DNA of 64,000 bases from Azoarcus sp. DN11 (GTDB lineage Bacteria; Pseudomonadota; Gammaproteobacteria; Burkholderiales; Rhodocyclaceae): NCBI RefSeq assembly GCF_003628555.1, contig NZ_CP021731.1, positions 1,984,001-2,048,000 of the forward strand, written 5' to 3'. Positions 44,043-53,001 of the stretch are shown piece after piece. The notes under the pieces are model-generated. The model saw nothing but the letters and a program-made list of their open reading frames with translations, did no database searches and was not told the DNA's origin. Within the stretch, counting starts at the first letter, position 1; every line of letters begins with the position of its first letter. A program made the translations under genes and the position numbers.

Positions 44043-44688
44043 GGCATGAAATCTTGTCAAAATCAGGATCCACGGATTCGAACTTCCGCCGGATATTCGC
44101 AATATGCTGCGTGACCGCGTGGCCGGACCCGCTCTTGAGGACACTGATCAATCGCCCGAGGTCGACCCGTTGGCCGTTAGCATGCCAGATCTCCTTGACG
44201 ATGCTTAGCTCCGTAGGAGTCAGCTGGATTGTTTGTCCGCGCCATTGACAGCACTGTTTGAAAGGATCAAGGACAAGGTCCGGCGGCAGATCCACCGCCG
44301 ATGCATTGCGGTTTCGCCACTCTAGCGCCCGTTCGACGTGGCCCAATAGGACGACGTCGCTAATTGGTTTCGTGACGATATCGCTGCCGGTCAGCGCCAT
44401 CCCCACCTCGGAGAGAAAGTCTCGGGCATCCCCGGTGACGATGATGGTCTGGCAACCCCGGTCTGCGAGCCTCGACGCATAACGTAGACCTGCCAGTTGC
44501 CCGGTGGGCTTTGGATTCAGTTGGAGATCCACCAGAGCTACGTCATAGGATTGACGTGTTGTGAATTCGTCAGCCTCCTGTTCGGTGGCCGCGCAATCGA
44601 CCTGAACATCGTCGAGCTGCCGTAGCAACGTGCACAGCCGGTCACGCATCGCCGGCTCGTCCTCGATTATTAGAATCCGTCGTGTCAC
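44014..44688 (-). CDS. OmpR-type response regulator
   Basis: 224-aa two-domain regulator. Receiver: acidic pair at Glu9-Asp10, phospho-acceptor Asp54 (ALVDLQL), Thr in VTGDA and Lys in TKP. C-terminal winged helix of the OmpR/PhoB type with LTPTELSIVK and HAVTQHIANIRRK. The start is GTG at 44688 with AGGAGA nine bases upstream; the nearby ATG is in another frame. Cognate partner of the overlapping kinase gene. Targets are not visible; the divergent CBASS promoter is a possible one. Confidence 0.88.
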   Translation of the reverse strand: MTRRILIIEDEPAMRDRLCTLLRQLDDVQVDCAATEQEADEFTTRQSYDVALVDLQLNPKPTGQLAGLRYASRLADRGCQTIIVTGDARDFLSEVGMALTGSDIVTKPISDVVLLGHVERALEWRNRNASAVDLPPDLVLDPFKQCCQWRGQTIQLTPTELSIVKEIWHANGQRVDLGRLISVLKSGSGHAVTQHIANIRRKFESVDPDFDKISCHGGAYLWAR

Positions 44689-44898
44689 TGTTCATCTCCT
44701 CAAAGGATCCCAAGGCCGAGGTTATCACGGGCCCGTTCAAGTTTTACTGTACGGCAATCTAGGAATCTTGGACGCGATCAACGTCTCTTGATTTGCCGGT
44801 GAGCACGATCAGCAAAGCTGAACTCTATGTGCGGTGTTTCTTGACCGATGTGCCGGCAGAATGCTGCCATCAGATAACGGTATGAAGGAAGCACATCA

Positions 44899-45843
44899 AT
44901 GGGTCACCAGACCAATGTACAGACCAAGAATGAGTTTGCGACGAGCCAAATGCGCCCCGAAAACAAACTTCTTCTGCGTGCGAGAGACCGCAACTACCGC
45001 GCGGCCAAATTGACACAGGGGATTGTTGTGGCGTTGTCGATCGTGCTCCCTGTCATCGGTGTGTTAGTCGGTACGAGCCACCCTGAAGTCCGGCCATACG
45101 TTGCTCTCGGGGGTCTTATTCTGCTGTTGCTCGAGACGGCGCTCATCGACCGCGTGCTGAAAGGCTGGCTGAAGCGGGGGGCTAAGTTGCAAGAGCAGTT
45201 TGACACGGAGGTGTTCGACTTGTCGTGGAACAAATTCGTGACGGGAGCCCGTGTCGAGCCCGAAGACGTGCGCGCTCTGTCCGCGAAGCCGCTCTCTGTC
45301 ATCCGCGAGAGGCATTTCGACAACTGGTACGAGCCGTGCGTGAGCCAGCTTCCCAAGCATCTGGCCCGTCTCGTGTGCCAGCGCACCAACATCAGCTACG
45401 ACAGCCGCCTGAGACGGAGGTATGGCGACAGGCTCTTGGTCCTGACGCTGCTATTCGGAGTTGGGCTGCTGTTTGCAGGCCTGATCATGGGACTAAGCGT
45501 GCCGGAGCTCGTGATAACGCTGCTCGTCCCGTTTATGCCAGTGCTGAGTTGGGCGCTGAAGGAGCGGCTGCAGCATTCGAACACGGCCACCTCGCTGACG
45601 AACCTCGGCAACGAGTGGGACAAGATTTGGACGCTAGCGCTCAGCGGAGCGAGCGAGGCTGAGGTCACGCGCGAGTCGCGAAACTTGCAGGACGCTATCT
45701 ACCAACATCGCGAGCGTAGCCCGCTGGTGTTCGACTGGGTGTACTACCGCTTGAGGACAGCGAACGAAGACGAGGCGCACCATGCCGCAGAAGAATTGGT
45801 GATGAATGCGAAGAAGGCGCTTGGGGAGGGCGCAATAGCATGA
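44899..45843 (+). CDS. S-4TM family putative pore-forming effector (CBASS)
   Basis: 314-aa membrane protein with two pairs of hydrophobic helices (about residues 36-55 and 62-83, then 178-200 and 205-225) separated by a soluble stretch. This is the layout of the SMODS-associated 4TM effectors. Its stop overlaps the ATG of a CD-NTase gene (ATGA), the classic two-gene CBASS order. On infection the cyclic nucleotide made by the partner would trigger membrane damage and cell death. The family call rests on layout and context; exact sequence match is not checked. Confidence 0.78.
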   Translation: MGHQTNVQTKNEFATSQMRPENKLLLRARDRNYRAAKLTQGIVVALSIVLPVIGVLVGTSHPEVRPYVALGGLILLLLETALIDRVLKGWLKRGAKLQEQFDTEVFDLSWNKFVTGARVEPEDVRALSAKPLSVIRERHFDNWYEPCVSQLPKHLARLVCQRTNISYDSRLRRRYGDRLLVLTLLFGVGLLFAGLIMGLSVPELVITLLVPFMPVLSWALKERLQHSNTATSLTNLGNEWDKIWTLALSGASEAEVTRESRNLQDAIYQHRERSPLVFDWVYYRLRTANEDEAHHAAEELVMNAKKALGEGAIA

Positions 45844-47273
45844 AACTGGTAACCCACTTCAATTCATTCCTCGACGACGAGGTTAACCTCAACAAGACCC
45901 GAGTGGAACTGCTCAGCGACAGTGTCGAGGCCCTGAAATCCGCCATCAAAGGCTCGAATTTCGGGCCCAAAATCTTGGACTTTGCTGCCCACGGGTCTTG
46001 GGCTCACGGGACCATTATTAAGCCGCTCCCGGGCGATGAATTCGACACAGACTTGCTGGTCTTCGTGGAACCGGTAAACGGATGGGAGGCAAAAGATTAC
46101 GTCAACAAGCTGGGCGCATTCTTTGATGGGCATAACACATATAAAGACAAGGTGCGCCGTTACTCACACTGCGTGACTATCGAATATGCAGGTGAGCGGC
46201 GCATTGACATTGCCCCGTGTGTGAAGGGCCGGGTTCATCAAGATAGCTATGAGGTTTGCAATCGCACCCCAAACGCGTTCGAACTTGCCTCGCCCTTGGC
46301 CTACACGGACTGGGTAAACGGAAGGAATGCGGTCGCTGGCGGTAATGACCTCAAGAAGGTTACTCGGCTCTTGAAGTACCTGAGAGACATTAAGACCAAC
46401 TTCACGTGCCCCTCGTTTCTGTTCACAACGCTCGTGGGCTCCCACATCTACGATTCGGACAAGGGAACAGCTGCATTTGCTGACACGCCGACATGCCTCA
46501 AGACCGTGATTGGCCGACTGGATGACTGGCTGCAGCAGAACTCGTCGGTGCCCGAAATCCGCAACCCAGTGTTGTGGTCGGAGATTCAGAGCCGAGTGTG
46601 GAATCAGACCCATTACTCCAACTTCCGCGACAAAATCAACCTCTATCGTGGGTGGATCGACGACGCCTATAACGAGGTCGACCGGGACGAGTCAATTGGC
46701 AAGTGGCAGCGCGTATTTGGAGATGCGTTCGCTGCTGGTGAGGCAAAGGAGGCTGCCCATGTCAGCGAGTCGGTGGCTAAGAGTGCTGCCCTCGTATTGG
46801 CAGGCCAATTTCGGGACCTCGTCGACTTGGTCAAGATTAAGGGGCGAGAGGCACTTCCAGCCCGGATCGCTCGTCTGCCGTACGTGCACCGGCCAAGGTG
46901 GCGTGCCGCCTCCCAGCAGTACACCGTCAAAGTATCGGCCGATCTGCACGTGTCGCGATATGGGGACCACATTCGAACCGTTTCGTCACTTGAGCCGGTC
47001 CAAAAGGGCCGCGCTATTCGCTTCAGGGCCATGAACAACGTTGGAATCCCCTTCTCGAGCGGATTCAAGATCGTGTGGCGAGTAACAAACACCGATAAGG
47101 CAGCCTATGACGCGGGCGCCCTACGCGGCGACTTCTATAGCAGTGACTCCGGCGCCTCTCGTACCGAGGAGCTCTCTTATCGGGGCGTGCATTTCGTCGA
47201 AGCGTTCCTTGTTGGAAGCGGTGATAACCGGTTGTACGGGAAATCCGAACCGTTTTATGTCGTCATCGAATGA
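45840..47273 (+). CDS. CD-NTase (SMODS nucleotidyltransferase) with AGS-C sensor
   Basis: 477-aa cGAS/DncV-like nucleotidyltransferase. The active site is intact: Gly52-Ser53 (GSWAHGT), the metal pair Asp69 and Asp71 (EFDTDLL) and the third carboxylate Asp123 (RRIDIAP). The last 130 residues form a beta-rich domain with FKIVWRVTN and ALRGDFY, matching the adenylyl/guanylyl cyclase and SMODS C-terminal sensor (AGS-C). It would make a cyclic di- or trinucleotide when triggered by phage. No Cap2/Cap3 genes are nearby, so this is a minimal type-I CBASS with the S-4TM effector. Confidence 0.85.
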   Translation: MKLVTHFNSFLDDEVNLNKTRVELLSDSVEALKSAIKGSNFGPKILDFAAHGSWAHGTIIKPLPGDEFDTDLLVFVEPVNGWEAKDYVNKLGAFFDGHNTYKDKVRRYSHCVTIEYAGERRIDIAPCVKGRVHQDSYEVCNRTPNAFELASPLAYTDWVNGRNAVAGGNDLKKVTRLLKYLRDIKTNFTCPSFLFTTLVGSHIYDSDKGTAAFADTPTCLKTVIGRLDDWLQQNSSVPEIRNPVLWSEIQSRVWNQTHYSNFRDKINLYRGWIDDAYNEVDRDESIGKWQRVFGDAFAAGEAKEAAHVSESVAKSAALVLAGQFRDLVDLVKIKGREALPARIARLPYVHRPRWRAASQQYTVKVSADLHVSRYGDHIRTVSSLEPVQKGRAIRFRAMNNVGIPFSSGFKIVWRVTNTDKAAYDAGALRGDFYSSDSGASRTEELSYRGVHFVEAFLVGSGDNRLYGKSEPFYVVIE

Positions 47274-47348
47274 CGCGGCCCTCAATGCAATAATTCCAAC
47301 GGGGTATCCCGTATACTCCAGTGCAACTCGTCAACGGTGATGCTTGTA

Positions 47349-50300
47349 ATGGCCAAACGATTTGAAGGTTCTATTCCGGAGCGGTTTCACCTGTGTGGCA
47401 GTATTGGAGGCAATGCAGTCCAGCAACTGTGTGCTGAGGCAATTCGCGGTAACCTGCAAGTTGAGGAAGAGACCGACGCAAGAGGGCGCGTTATTGCATT
47501 CGACGTCGTGATGCCAGGCGGCGAGCGCGTTCGTGTCGTTCCGACCGGCACGGCTCCTGGCGGCGCGGAGGCGCCCGTTCTGGTCACCACGAAGGCCGGC
47601 TTTCCCAGCGACGAGCGGGGATGGGATTTCGCGACGAGTCGCGGCGCGCGCTGGCTGTCGCCGTTACCACAAGCGCCCGAAGTCATGGACGCCGCGGGTG
47701 CAAATCGTCGTCGCGATCTGGTTCTACAAAGCTGGCGGAACCAGTTCTTTTTCCGGGAGGAGGAAATCCTGGAGGACGGCACCGTCTCGCCGGGACTGCG
47801 CGGACCGCAGATTGGCGCGCTGCACGCCGTGCTCGCGCATTGGAAGGTTTCCGAGGCCACGGCTACCGTAGTCATGCCAACAGGCACCGGCAAGACGGAA
47901 ACTATGCTTGCGCTGCTGGTGGCGAGGCGGATCCCGCGATTGCTCGTCGTGGTGCCCTCTGATGCACTGCGCGTACAGATAGGGCGAAAATTCCTGACGT
48001 TAGGCTGGCTGAAGACATTCGGCGTCGTTGGCCAAGCGGCGAGCCTGCCTGTCGTAGGCACGCTCACGCGGATGCCCCAGTCCCGCGAAGACGCCGACCG
48101 AATCCTGATGCAGTGCAATGTTCTTGTCACGACGATGGCGATAGCGAACAGTATGAGTCTGCGCGACGATACGCTCGCGCAATGGGCATCTCACGTGTTC
48201 ATTGACGAGGCCCATCATGTCGCGGCCCAGACGTGGGATGCCTTCAAGGAGCGCATGGCTGCCGCACACATCCTACAGTTTACGGCGACGCCGTTCAGAC
48301 AGGACGGGAAACCCGTCGGCGGCAAGATCATCTTCAACTATCCCCTCCGGCGGGCTCAGTCTGAGGGCTACTTTCGTGCCGTGTCGTTCAGGTCAGTCAT
48401 GGAGTTCGATCCGCGGCGGGCCGATGCGGCGATCTGCGAAGCGGCCATCGCCGCCCTCAACAGAGACATGGCAGCCGGTCATGACCATCTGGTGATGGCG
48501 CGTGCCGCCTCGATTCCGCGCGCCGAACGGTTGCACGCGATCTACCAACAGATGGCCCCCGAGCACCGGCCCATACTGGTGCACAGCCGGCAAGGGGCTG
48601 GCGCCCGCCAGACTGGTCTTGCGGCTTTGCATACGCGTGCCTCGAGAATTGTCGTGTGTGTCGACATGCTGGGCGAGGGCTTTGACTTGCCAGCCCTCAA
48701 GATCGCGGCCTTGCATGACATGCACAAAAGCTTGGCGATCACCCTGCAGTTCACCGGCCGCTTTACCCGTTCGGCGAACGGTATTGGCGAAGCGACGATC
48801 ATTGCCAACATTGCTGATGCAAATGTCGAGCAAAAGCTGCAGGCGCTCTACGCGGAGGATTCGGACTGGAACGAACTGTTGCGCAAGCTCAGCGAAGGTG
48901 CGACGCAACGCGAAGTGCGCAGATCGGATTTCATCGACGGATTCCGGGAGGCCAATCCGGCCATCTCGCTGCAGAACATCTTCCCAAAGATGAGCGCTGT
49001 CGTCTTCAAGACTGAGTGCGCAGACTGGCAGCCGGAAGCCATCTTGCGGAAGTTCCCTGCCGAGCGACTCTATGCCGGTCCCTACATCAACCGGCAGGCA
49101 CGCACACTGATCGTCGTCGCGCGCGATTTCCTGCCGGTTCCTTGGGGCGACATCCGTGACCTCAAGGAAACGTTCTGGCATCTGTACCTGCTGCACTGGG
49201 ATCGGGAAAGCGGCCTGCTGTTCATCAATAGCTCCGACAACAGTTCCGTTCATGAGGACCTAGCGACGGTTGTGGCTGGGGATTCGGCCCGGCTGATTCG
49301 GGGCGAGCCCATCTTCCGGGCGATGCACGGACTGAACCGCTTCGTGATCATGAGCCTTGGACTACGGCATCTGCTCAGTCGCAACATACAGTTCTCCATG
49401 CACAACGGCGCGGACGTGGCCCAGGCCCTCGCGATGGCGATGCGGGAAAACAAGGCCAAATCGAACCTGTTCGGCAAGGGATTCGAGCACGGGGAACCCA
49501 TCACGTTCGGGTGTTCGCAGAAGGGCCGCGTCTGGTCACATCGGGTGGCCTACGACCTGTCCGAATGGGTCGAGTGGTGTCATGGCATTGGAGCCAAGCT
49601 CAATGACGAGACCATTTCCACCGTCGATGTGTTTCGCAACGTGGTGATTCCGATCGAAGTCGAGGGCCGGCCAGAGACGGTCGCCATCGCCGTGGAGTGG
49701 CATCCGGACCTGCTTGCTCGACCGCAGGAACGGGTGCTGATCCAGATGAGGCAGCAGGAAGCGTCGCTCTACGACGTCGAACTAGCAATCACCTCTCACG
49801 AGCCAGCCGGGTCGCTGCGTTTTTCCGTGGTGGCCGATGACATCGGTGCGGTTTCCGAGTACGAGGTTAGGATCGCAGACCGGCGCGCCACCTTCGTCAG
49901 CGTGTCGGGCCCGGAGGCGAGCATTTCGGTCGGGCGTGGGGTATCTCGGCCGCTTGCTGAATGGTTTGCGGAGAATCCTCCGACCTTCTATTTCGCCGAT
50001 GGCGCAATGATGGTTGGCAATGAGCTTTACCCGCTTCCCGAAACGCACCAGCGTGTGCCGTTCCCGCGAGAGCGAATCCTCGAATGGGATTGGCAGGGAA
50101 CCGACATCCGTATGGAATCACAACGCGAGGAACGTCGACCGGGGTCGATTCAGCGCAAGGTTGTCTTGAATCTGCTTGCAGAGCCCGCCGCTACCCGTTT
50201 TGACGTTGTGTTCGATGATGACGGATCGGGCGAAATTGCCGACGTGGTCGCGCTTCGCGTGACCGGGAACATGCTGCTCGTGCGCCTATATCACTGCAAG

Positions 50301-50657
50301 TACTCGAGCGACGATGCCGCGGGGGCGCGTGTAAAGGACCTCTACGAGGTGTGCGGCCAGGCGCAGCGCAGCGTGAGCTGGAAGGGAATGGTCTGGAAAA
50401 TGCTCGACCGAATGCGCCGGCGCGAGGTCGAGCGCAACCAGCGGGGCGGCACCCGCTTCGATCAAGGTGAGCTCGCGGACCTGCATGGCATCGCGCGCCA
50501 GCTTAATGTTCTGTCGGTCAGCTTGGAAGTGTATGCCGTGCAGCCAGGGGTGTCGAAGCGGGACGTGAGTCGATCGCAGTTGGAGCTACTGGGTGTGACG
50601 GAAAACTATCTGCGAGAGACCTACGACGTGCCGTTCTGGCTCATCGCGAATCACTAA
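47349..50657 (+). CDS. DEAD/DEAH-box helicase with C-terminal nuclease-like domain
   Basis: About 1,102-aa SF2 helicase. Walker A MPTGTGKTE near residue 176, DEAH box IDEAHH at 286-289, motif III FTATPFR, and motif VI QFTGRFTR. Around residues 955-990 the stretch GEIADVVALR...LYHCKYS has the D...x-K spacing of a PD-(D/E)xK nuclease. Such helicase-nuclease fusions are common phage-defence proteins. In-frame GTG at 47337 and ATG at 47340 are alternative starts. It follows the CBASS pair by about 75 bases in the same direction and precedes a HEPN gene. Confidence 0.82.
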   Translation: MAKRFEGSIPERFHLCGSIGGNAVQQLCAEAIRGNLQVEEETDARGRVIAFDVVMPGGERVRVVPTGTAPGGAEAPVLVTTKAGFPSDERGWDFATSRGARWLSPLPQAPEVMDAAGANRRRDLVLQSWRNQFFFREEEILEDGTVSPGLRGPQIGALHAVLAHWKVSEATATVVMPTGTGKTETMLALLVARRIPRLLVVVPSDALRVQIGRKFLTLGWLKTFGVVGQAASLPVVGTLTRMPQSREDADRILMQCNVLVTTMAIANSMSLRDDTLAQWASHVFIDEAHHVAAQTWDAFKERMAAAHILQFTATPFRQDGKPVGGKIIFNYPLRRAQSEGYFRAVSFRSVMEFDPRRADAAICEAAIAALNRDMAAGHDHLVMARAASIPRAERLHAIYQQMAPEHRPILVHSRQGAGARQTGLAALHTRASRIVVCVDMLGEGFDLPALKIAALHDMHKSLAITLQFTGRFTRSANGIGEATIIANIADANVEQKLQALYAEDSDWNELLRKLSEGATQREVRRSDFIDGFREANPAISLQNIFPKMSAVVFKTECADWQPEAILRKFPAERLYAGPYINRQARTLIVVARDFLPVPWGDIRDLKETFWHLYLLHWDRESGLLFINSSDNSSVHEDLATVVAGDSARLIRGEPIFRAMHGLNRFVIMSLGLRHLLSRNIQFSMHNGADVAQALAMAMRENKAKSNLFGKGFEHGEPITFGCSQKGRVWSHRVAYDLSEWVEWCHGIGAKLNDETISTVDVFRNVVIPIEVEGRPETVAIAVEWHPDLLARPQERVLIQMRQQEASLYDVELAITSHEPAGSLRFSVVADDIGAVSEYEVRIADRRATFVSVSGPEASISVGRGVSRPLAEWFAENPPTFYFADGAMMVGNELYPLPETHQRVPFPRERILEWDWQGTDIRMESQREERRPGSIQRKVVLNLLAEPAATRFDVVFDDDGSGEIADVVALRVTGNMLLVRLYHCKYSSDDAAGARVKDLYEVCGQAQRSVSWKGMVWKMLDRMRRREVERNQRGGTRFDQGELADLHGIARQLNVLSVSLEVYAVQPGVSKRDVSRSQLELLGVTENYLRETYDVPFWLIANH

Positions 50658-51072
50658 CGGGTTGGGCATTATCATGCACCAATGCGATAGCTTTCATAAG
50701 CGCCCAGGCTGACAATGGTGGTCTCAATGGTGGTCCGAGGCTCGAGACCGATGTTGGGGAGAAAAATGGCATTTGACTGTAGCGTGAAGCCTGCCGGGAG
50801 TGAGATCTTCTGACGACAAGTTCCTGTTGTGGGAACGCCAAGACCGGGCGTTGGGACTGGCGCAACACTCCCGTATGGTGGGACAGCGACTGCATGCATC
50901 ATGGCCAGAAGCGGCCACACGCCTACGGGCTCTCAGCCGCTCGCTCCCAGCCGGAGAACAGACGTTCCCATATGCTTCCGCAACGGGATGACACCCCCTA
51001 GTAATTCATGACTATCATTCGTCCCCTTCTTAGGGGACTTCCCTCGTTTTTTATGGATAGGGAGAATCGCAG
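50658..51072 (+). other. Intergenic region, no clear gene
   Basis: 415 bases between the helicase and HEPN genes. Only short overlapping frames without family likeness. A GTCCCC...GGGGAC hairpin at 51021-51038 with a T-run at 51047-51052 lies just before the HEPN start and could be a terminator or attenuator. Confidence 0.5.
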
Positions 51073-51921
51073 GTGCCGTTCAGAACTATGTCGACGGATG
51101 AAATGCGTAGTATTGTCCGTCACCAGATCGAAACCCTAGAACGTTGGCTGCGCCGCTTGATCCACGACGCTATGCAAGAGCATTACGAAGGCATGCTTTC
51201 ACGCTTGCCGATGAAGAAGGACATCCTTAACAAGGCTACTGCCCGCCGGCAAAAGGAGCCGAGCCGTTATCCTCGGGACGTCGACGCCCTTCTTTTCGAG
51301 GACCTTATCGCCATCATTTGTCACCCTCAGCAGTACGCCCACTTCCAGGACGCGCTCTGCGGGGCTTTTCCGAACGGCGAGAGCGAGGCACGCACCTATC
51401 TCATTCGTATCGCCGACGCGAGAAATCCGCTTGCGCATGCCAATGAAATTACTAGCCATCAAGCGCTTCGGGTTGCCTGCTACTCAACCGATGTCATTGA
51501 CTCACTGAAAGCCTACTACAAGAGAATCAACATGGCTCAGGTTTATAATGCGCCTTCTTTCATTCGTATTTGGGATGACCGAGCAAATATCGGCGACGCT
51601 AACGGACTCCCAACGAATGGTGCCGTACGCTACTTTGATTTTAAGGCTACGCAACTCTACCCGGGTGACGTCTTGCATTTGGAGGCCCAGCCAGACGAAA
51701 GCTTCCCGGAGGATTCATACCACATTGCCTGGGTCGTGAACAATGTCGCCTTCCCTCAAAGTGGCACAGGGCGGAAGTTCTCGGTCATGATCGAAAACCA
51801 ACATGTCTCTGCAGGCGGCTTCATGGTCAGTGTGGAAATGATCTCGAATGAAAGTTGGCACCGATACGGCAATGCAGACGACCGAATCACTCTCCATTAT
51901 TCGGTATTGCCGCCTGTATAG
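51073..51921 (+). CDS. Swt1-type HEPN protein with C-terminal beta-sandwich domain
   Basis: 282-aa protein. The first 150 residues are helical and carry the HEPN ribonuclease motif R-x4-H as Arg117-His122 (ARNPLAHAN), in the Swt1-like HEPN arrangement. The last 100 residues are beta-rich and read YPGDVLHLEAQ...YHIAWVVNN, strongly like the AGS-C sensor of the CD-NTase two genes upstream. Start GTG at 51073 has GGAG at a good distance; an ATG at 51088 is possible. It is probably an RNase effector of the defence cluster. Function is inferred. Confidence 0.72.
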   Translation: MPFRTMSTDEMRSIVRHQIETLERWLRRLIHDAMQEHYEGMLSRLPMKKDILNKATARRQKEPSRYPRDVDALLFEDLIAIICHPQQYAHFQDALCGAFPNGESEARTYLIRIADARNPLAHANEITSHQALRVACYSTDVIDSLKAYYKRINMAQVYNAPSFIRIWDDRANIGDANGLPTNGAVRYFDFKATQLYPGDVLHLEAQPDESFPEDSYHIAWVVNNVAFPQSGTGRKFSVMIENQHVSAGGFMVSVEMISNESWHRYGNADDRITLHYSVLPPV

Positions 51922-51985
51922 GGGCGCGCTCGTCAGAAGGGGCGTCTGCAGTTGCAGATGAAACGTTGAAGCCTAATCAAGTCCC

Positions 51986-52112
51986 CTACCATCCAATCCG
52001 ATGCTTTTGTTCCGTCTCCTTGTGACGCACATCGTCATCCGTGTGCAAGTACTGGCTGGTGGTCTTCAGCGATTCATGCCCCAAATTGTCGCGGATCGAG
52101 CGCAGGTCAATC
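51986..52112 (-). pseudogene. Tyrosine integrase, C-terminal piece (split by IS66)
   Basis: Last 42 codons of a phage/XerD-type integrase, including the GHESLKTTSQYLHTDDD block with the conserved His and the nucleophile Tyr. It is separated from the rest of the gene by IS66. Removing the IS and one copy of its 8-bp duplication joins MADQQID to LRSIRDNLGHE in frame, giving an intact protein of about 392 aa. Confidence 0.9.
52105..52112 (+). repeat. IS66 target-site duplication, left copy
   Basis: GGTCAATC, identical to 54814-54821 on the other side of the element. Confidence 0.92.
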
Positions 52113-52195
52113 GTAAGCGTCCGCCCAGCACCGTCTTCCGTCTCTGATTGGGATCGCCCAGAGTGGCACCCACCAGATATTTGGTGGGGACCACT

Positions 52196-52606
52196 TTGGC
52201 TACGAATGGCATCACGCGGGTGACCCGCAAGGGGCGTCCGAACTACCCGATCGACTTCAAACGCCACCTCGCCGGTCTCGCGTGCGAGCCGGGGATCTCA
52301 GTCGCGAAGCTCGCACTCGAGCATGGCCTCAACGCCAACCTGCTGTTCAAGTGGCGCCGCTACTACCGCGCCGGACTGTTCGGCAGGCCACAGTCGGAGC
52401 ATGTAGCTGGGATGCCTGGCAGGACCATGATGCCGAAACTGCTGCCGGTGGTGACCTTGTCGCCCACCGCGGGCCAGGACATGGAGGAGGCGAAACAGTC
52501 GGTGGCGCTCGAGATCGTCATCGGCAGTGCGACCGTGCGGGTGCTCGGCGAAGTCAGTCGCGAGGCGCTGCGCACGGTCCTCGACTGCCTGGCCGAGCGG
52601 ACATGA
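52196..52606 (+). CDS. tnpA: IS66 TnpA (Orf1) DNA-binding protein
   Basis: About 136 aa with a helix-turn-helix near the N-terminus (FKRHLAGLACEPGISVAKLALEHGLNANLLFKWRRYY), the transposase-8/TnpA fold of IS66. No in-frame ATG exists; TTG at 52196 with GGGGA upstream is the best start, with GTG or TTG codons as alternatives. Its stop overlaps the tnpB ATG (ATGA). Confidence 0.83.
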   Translation: MATNGITRVTRKGRPNYPIDFKRHLAGLACEPGISVAKLALEHGLNANLLFKWRRYYRAGLFGRPQSEHVAGMPGRTMMPKLLPVVTLSPTAGQDMEEAKQSVALEIVIGSATVRVLGEVSREALRTVLDCLAERT

Positions 52607-52950
52607 TCGGGCTGCCGGCGGGCACCCGGATCTGGCTCGTGGCCGGCGTCACCGACATGCGCCGCGGCATGGACGGTTTGGCCGCGCTGGTGCAAGGCGC
52701 GCTGGGCGAGAATCCGTTCTCGGGGCACGTGTTCATCTTCCGCGGCCGGCGCGCTCACCTGGTGAAGCTCTTGTGGTGGAGCGGCGACGGGGTGTGCCTC
52801 TTTACCAAGCGGCTCGAGCACGGCCGCTTCGTGTGGCCGCAGGCGACTGACGGCGCAGTCCATCTCACCGCGGCGCAATTGTCGATGCTGCTCGAAGGCA
52901 TCGACTGGCGTCGGCCCCTGCGCAGCTGGCAGCCCGAATGTGCGGCATAG
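52603..52950 (+). CDS. tnpB: IS66 TnpB (Orf2)
   Basis: 115-aa IS66 Orf2-like protein with the family pattern TDMRRGMDGLAALVQ, HVFIFRGRRAHLVKLLWW and GDGVCLFTKRLEHGRFVWP. Required for transposition in studied IS66 elements, with an unclear biochemical role. Translation is coupled to tnpA by a 4-base overlap. Confidence 0.93.
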   Translation: MIGLPAGTRIWLVAGVTDMRRGMDGLAALVQGALGENPFSGHVFIFRGRRAHLVKLLWWSGDGVCLFTKRLEHGRFVWPQATDGAVHLTAAQLSMLLEGIDWRRPLRSWQPECAA

Positions 52951-53001
52951 TAGGGTTGCCGGGGGCTGTTCACACGGGGTCGGCTCGCGTAGACTCGCCT
53001 C

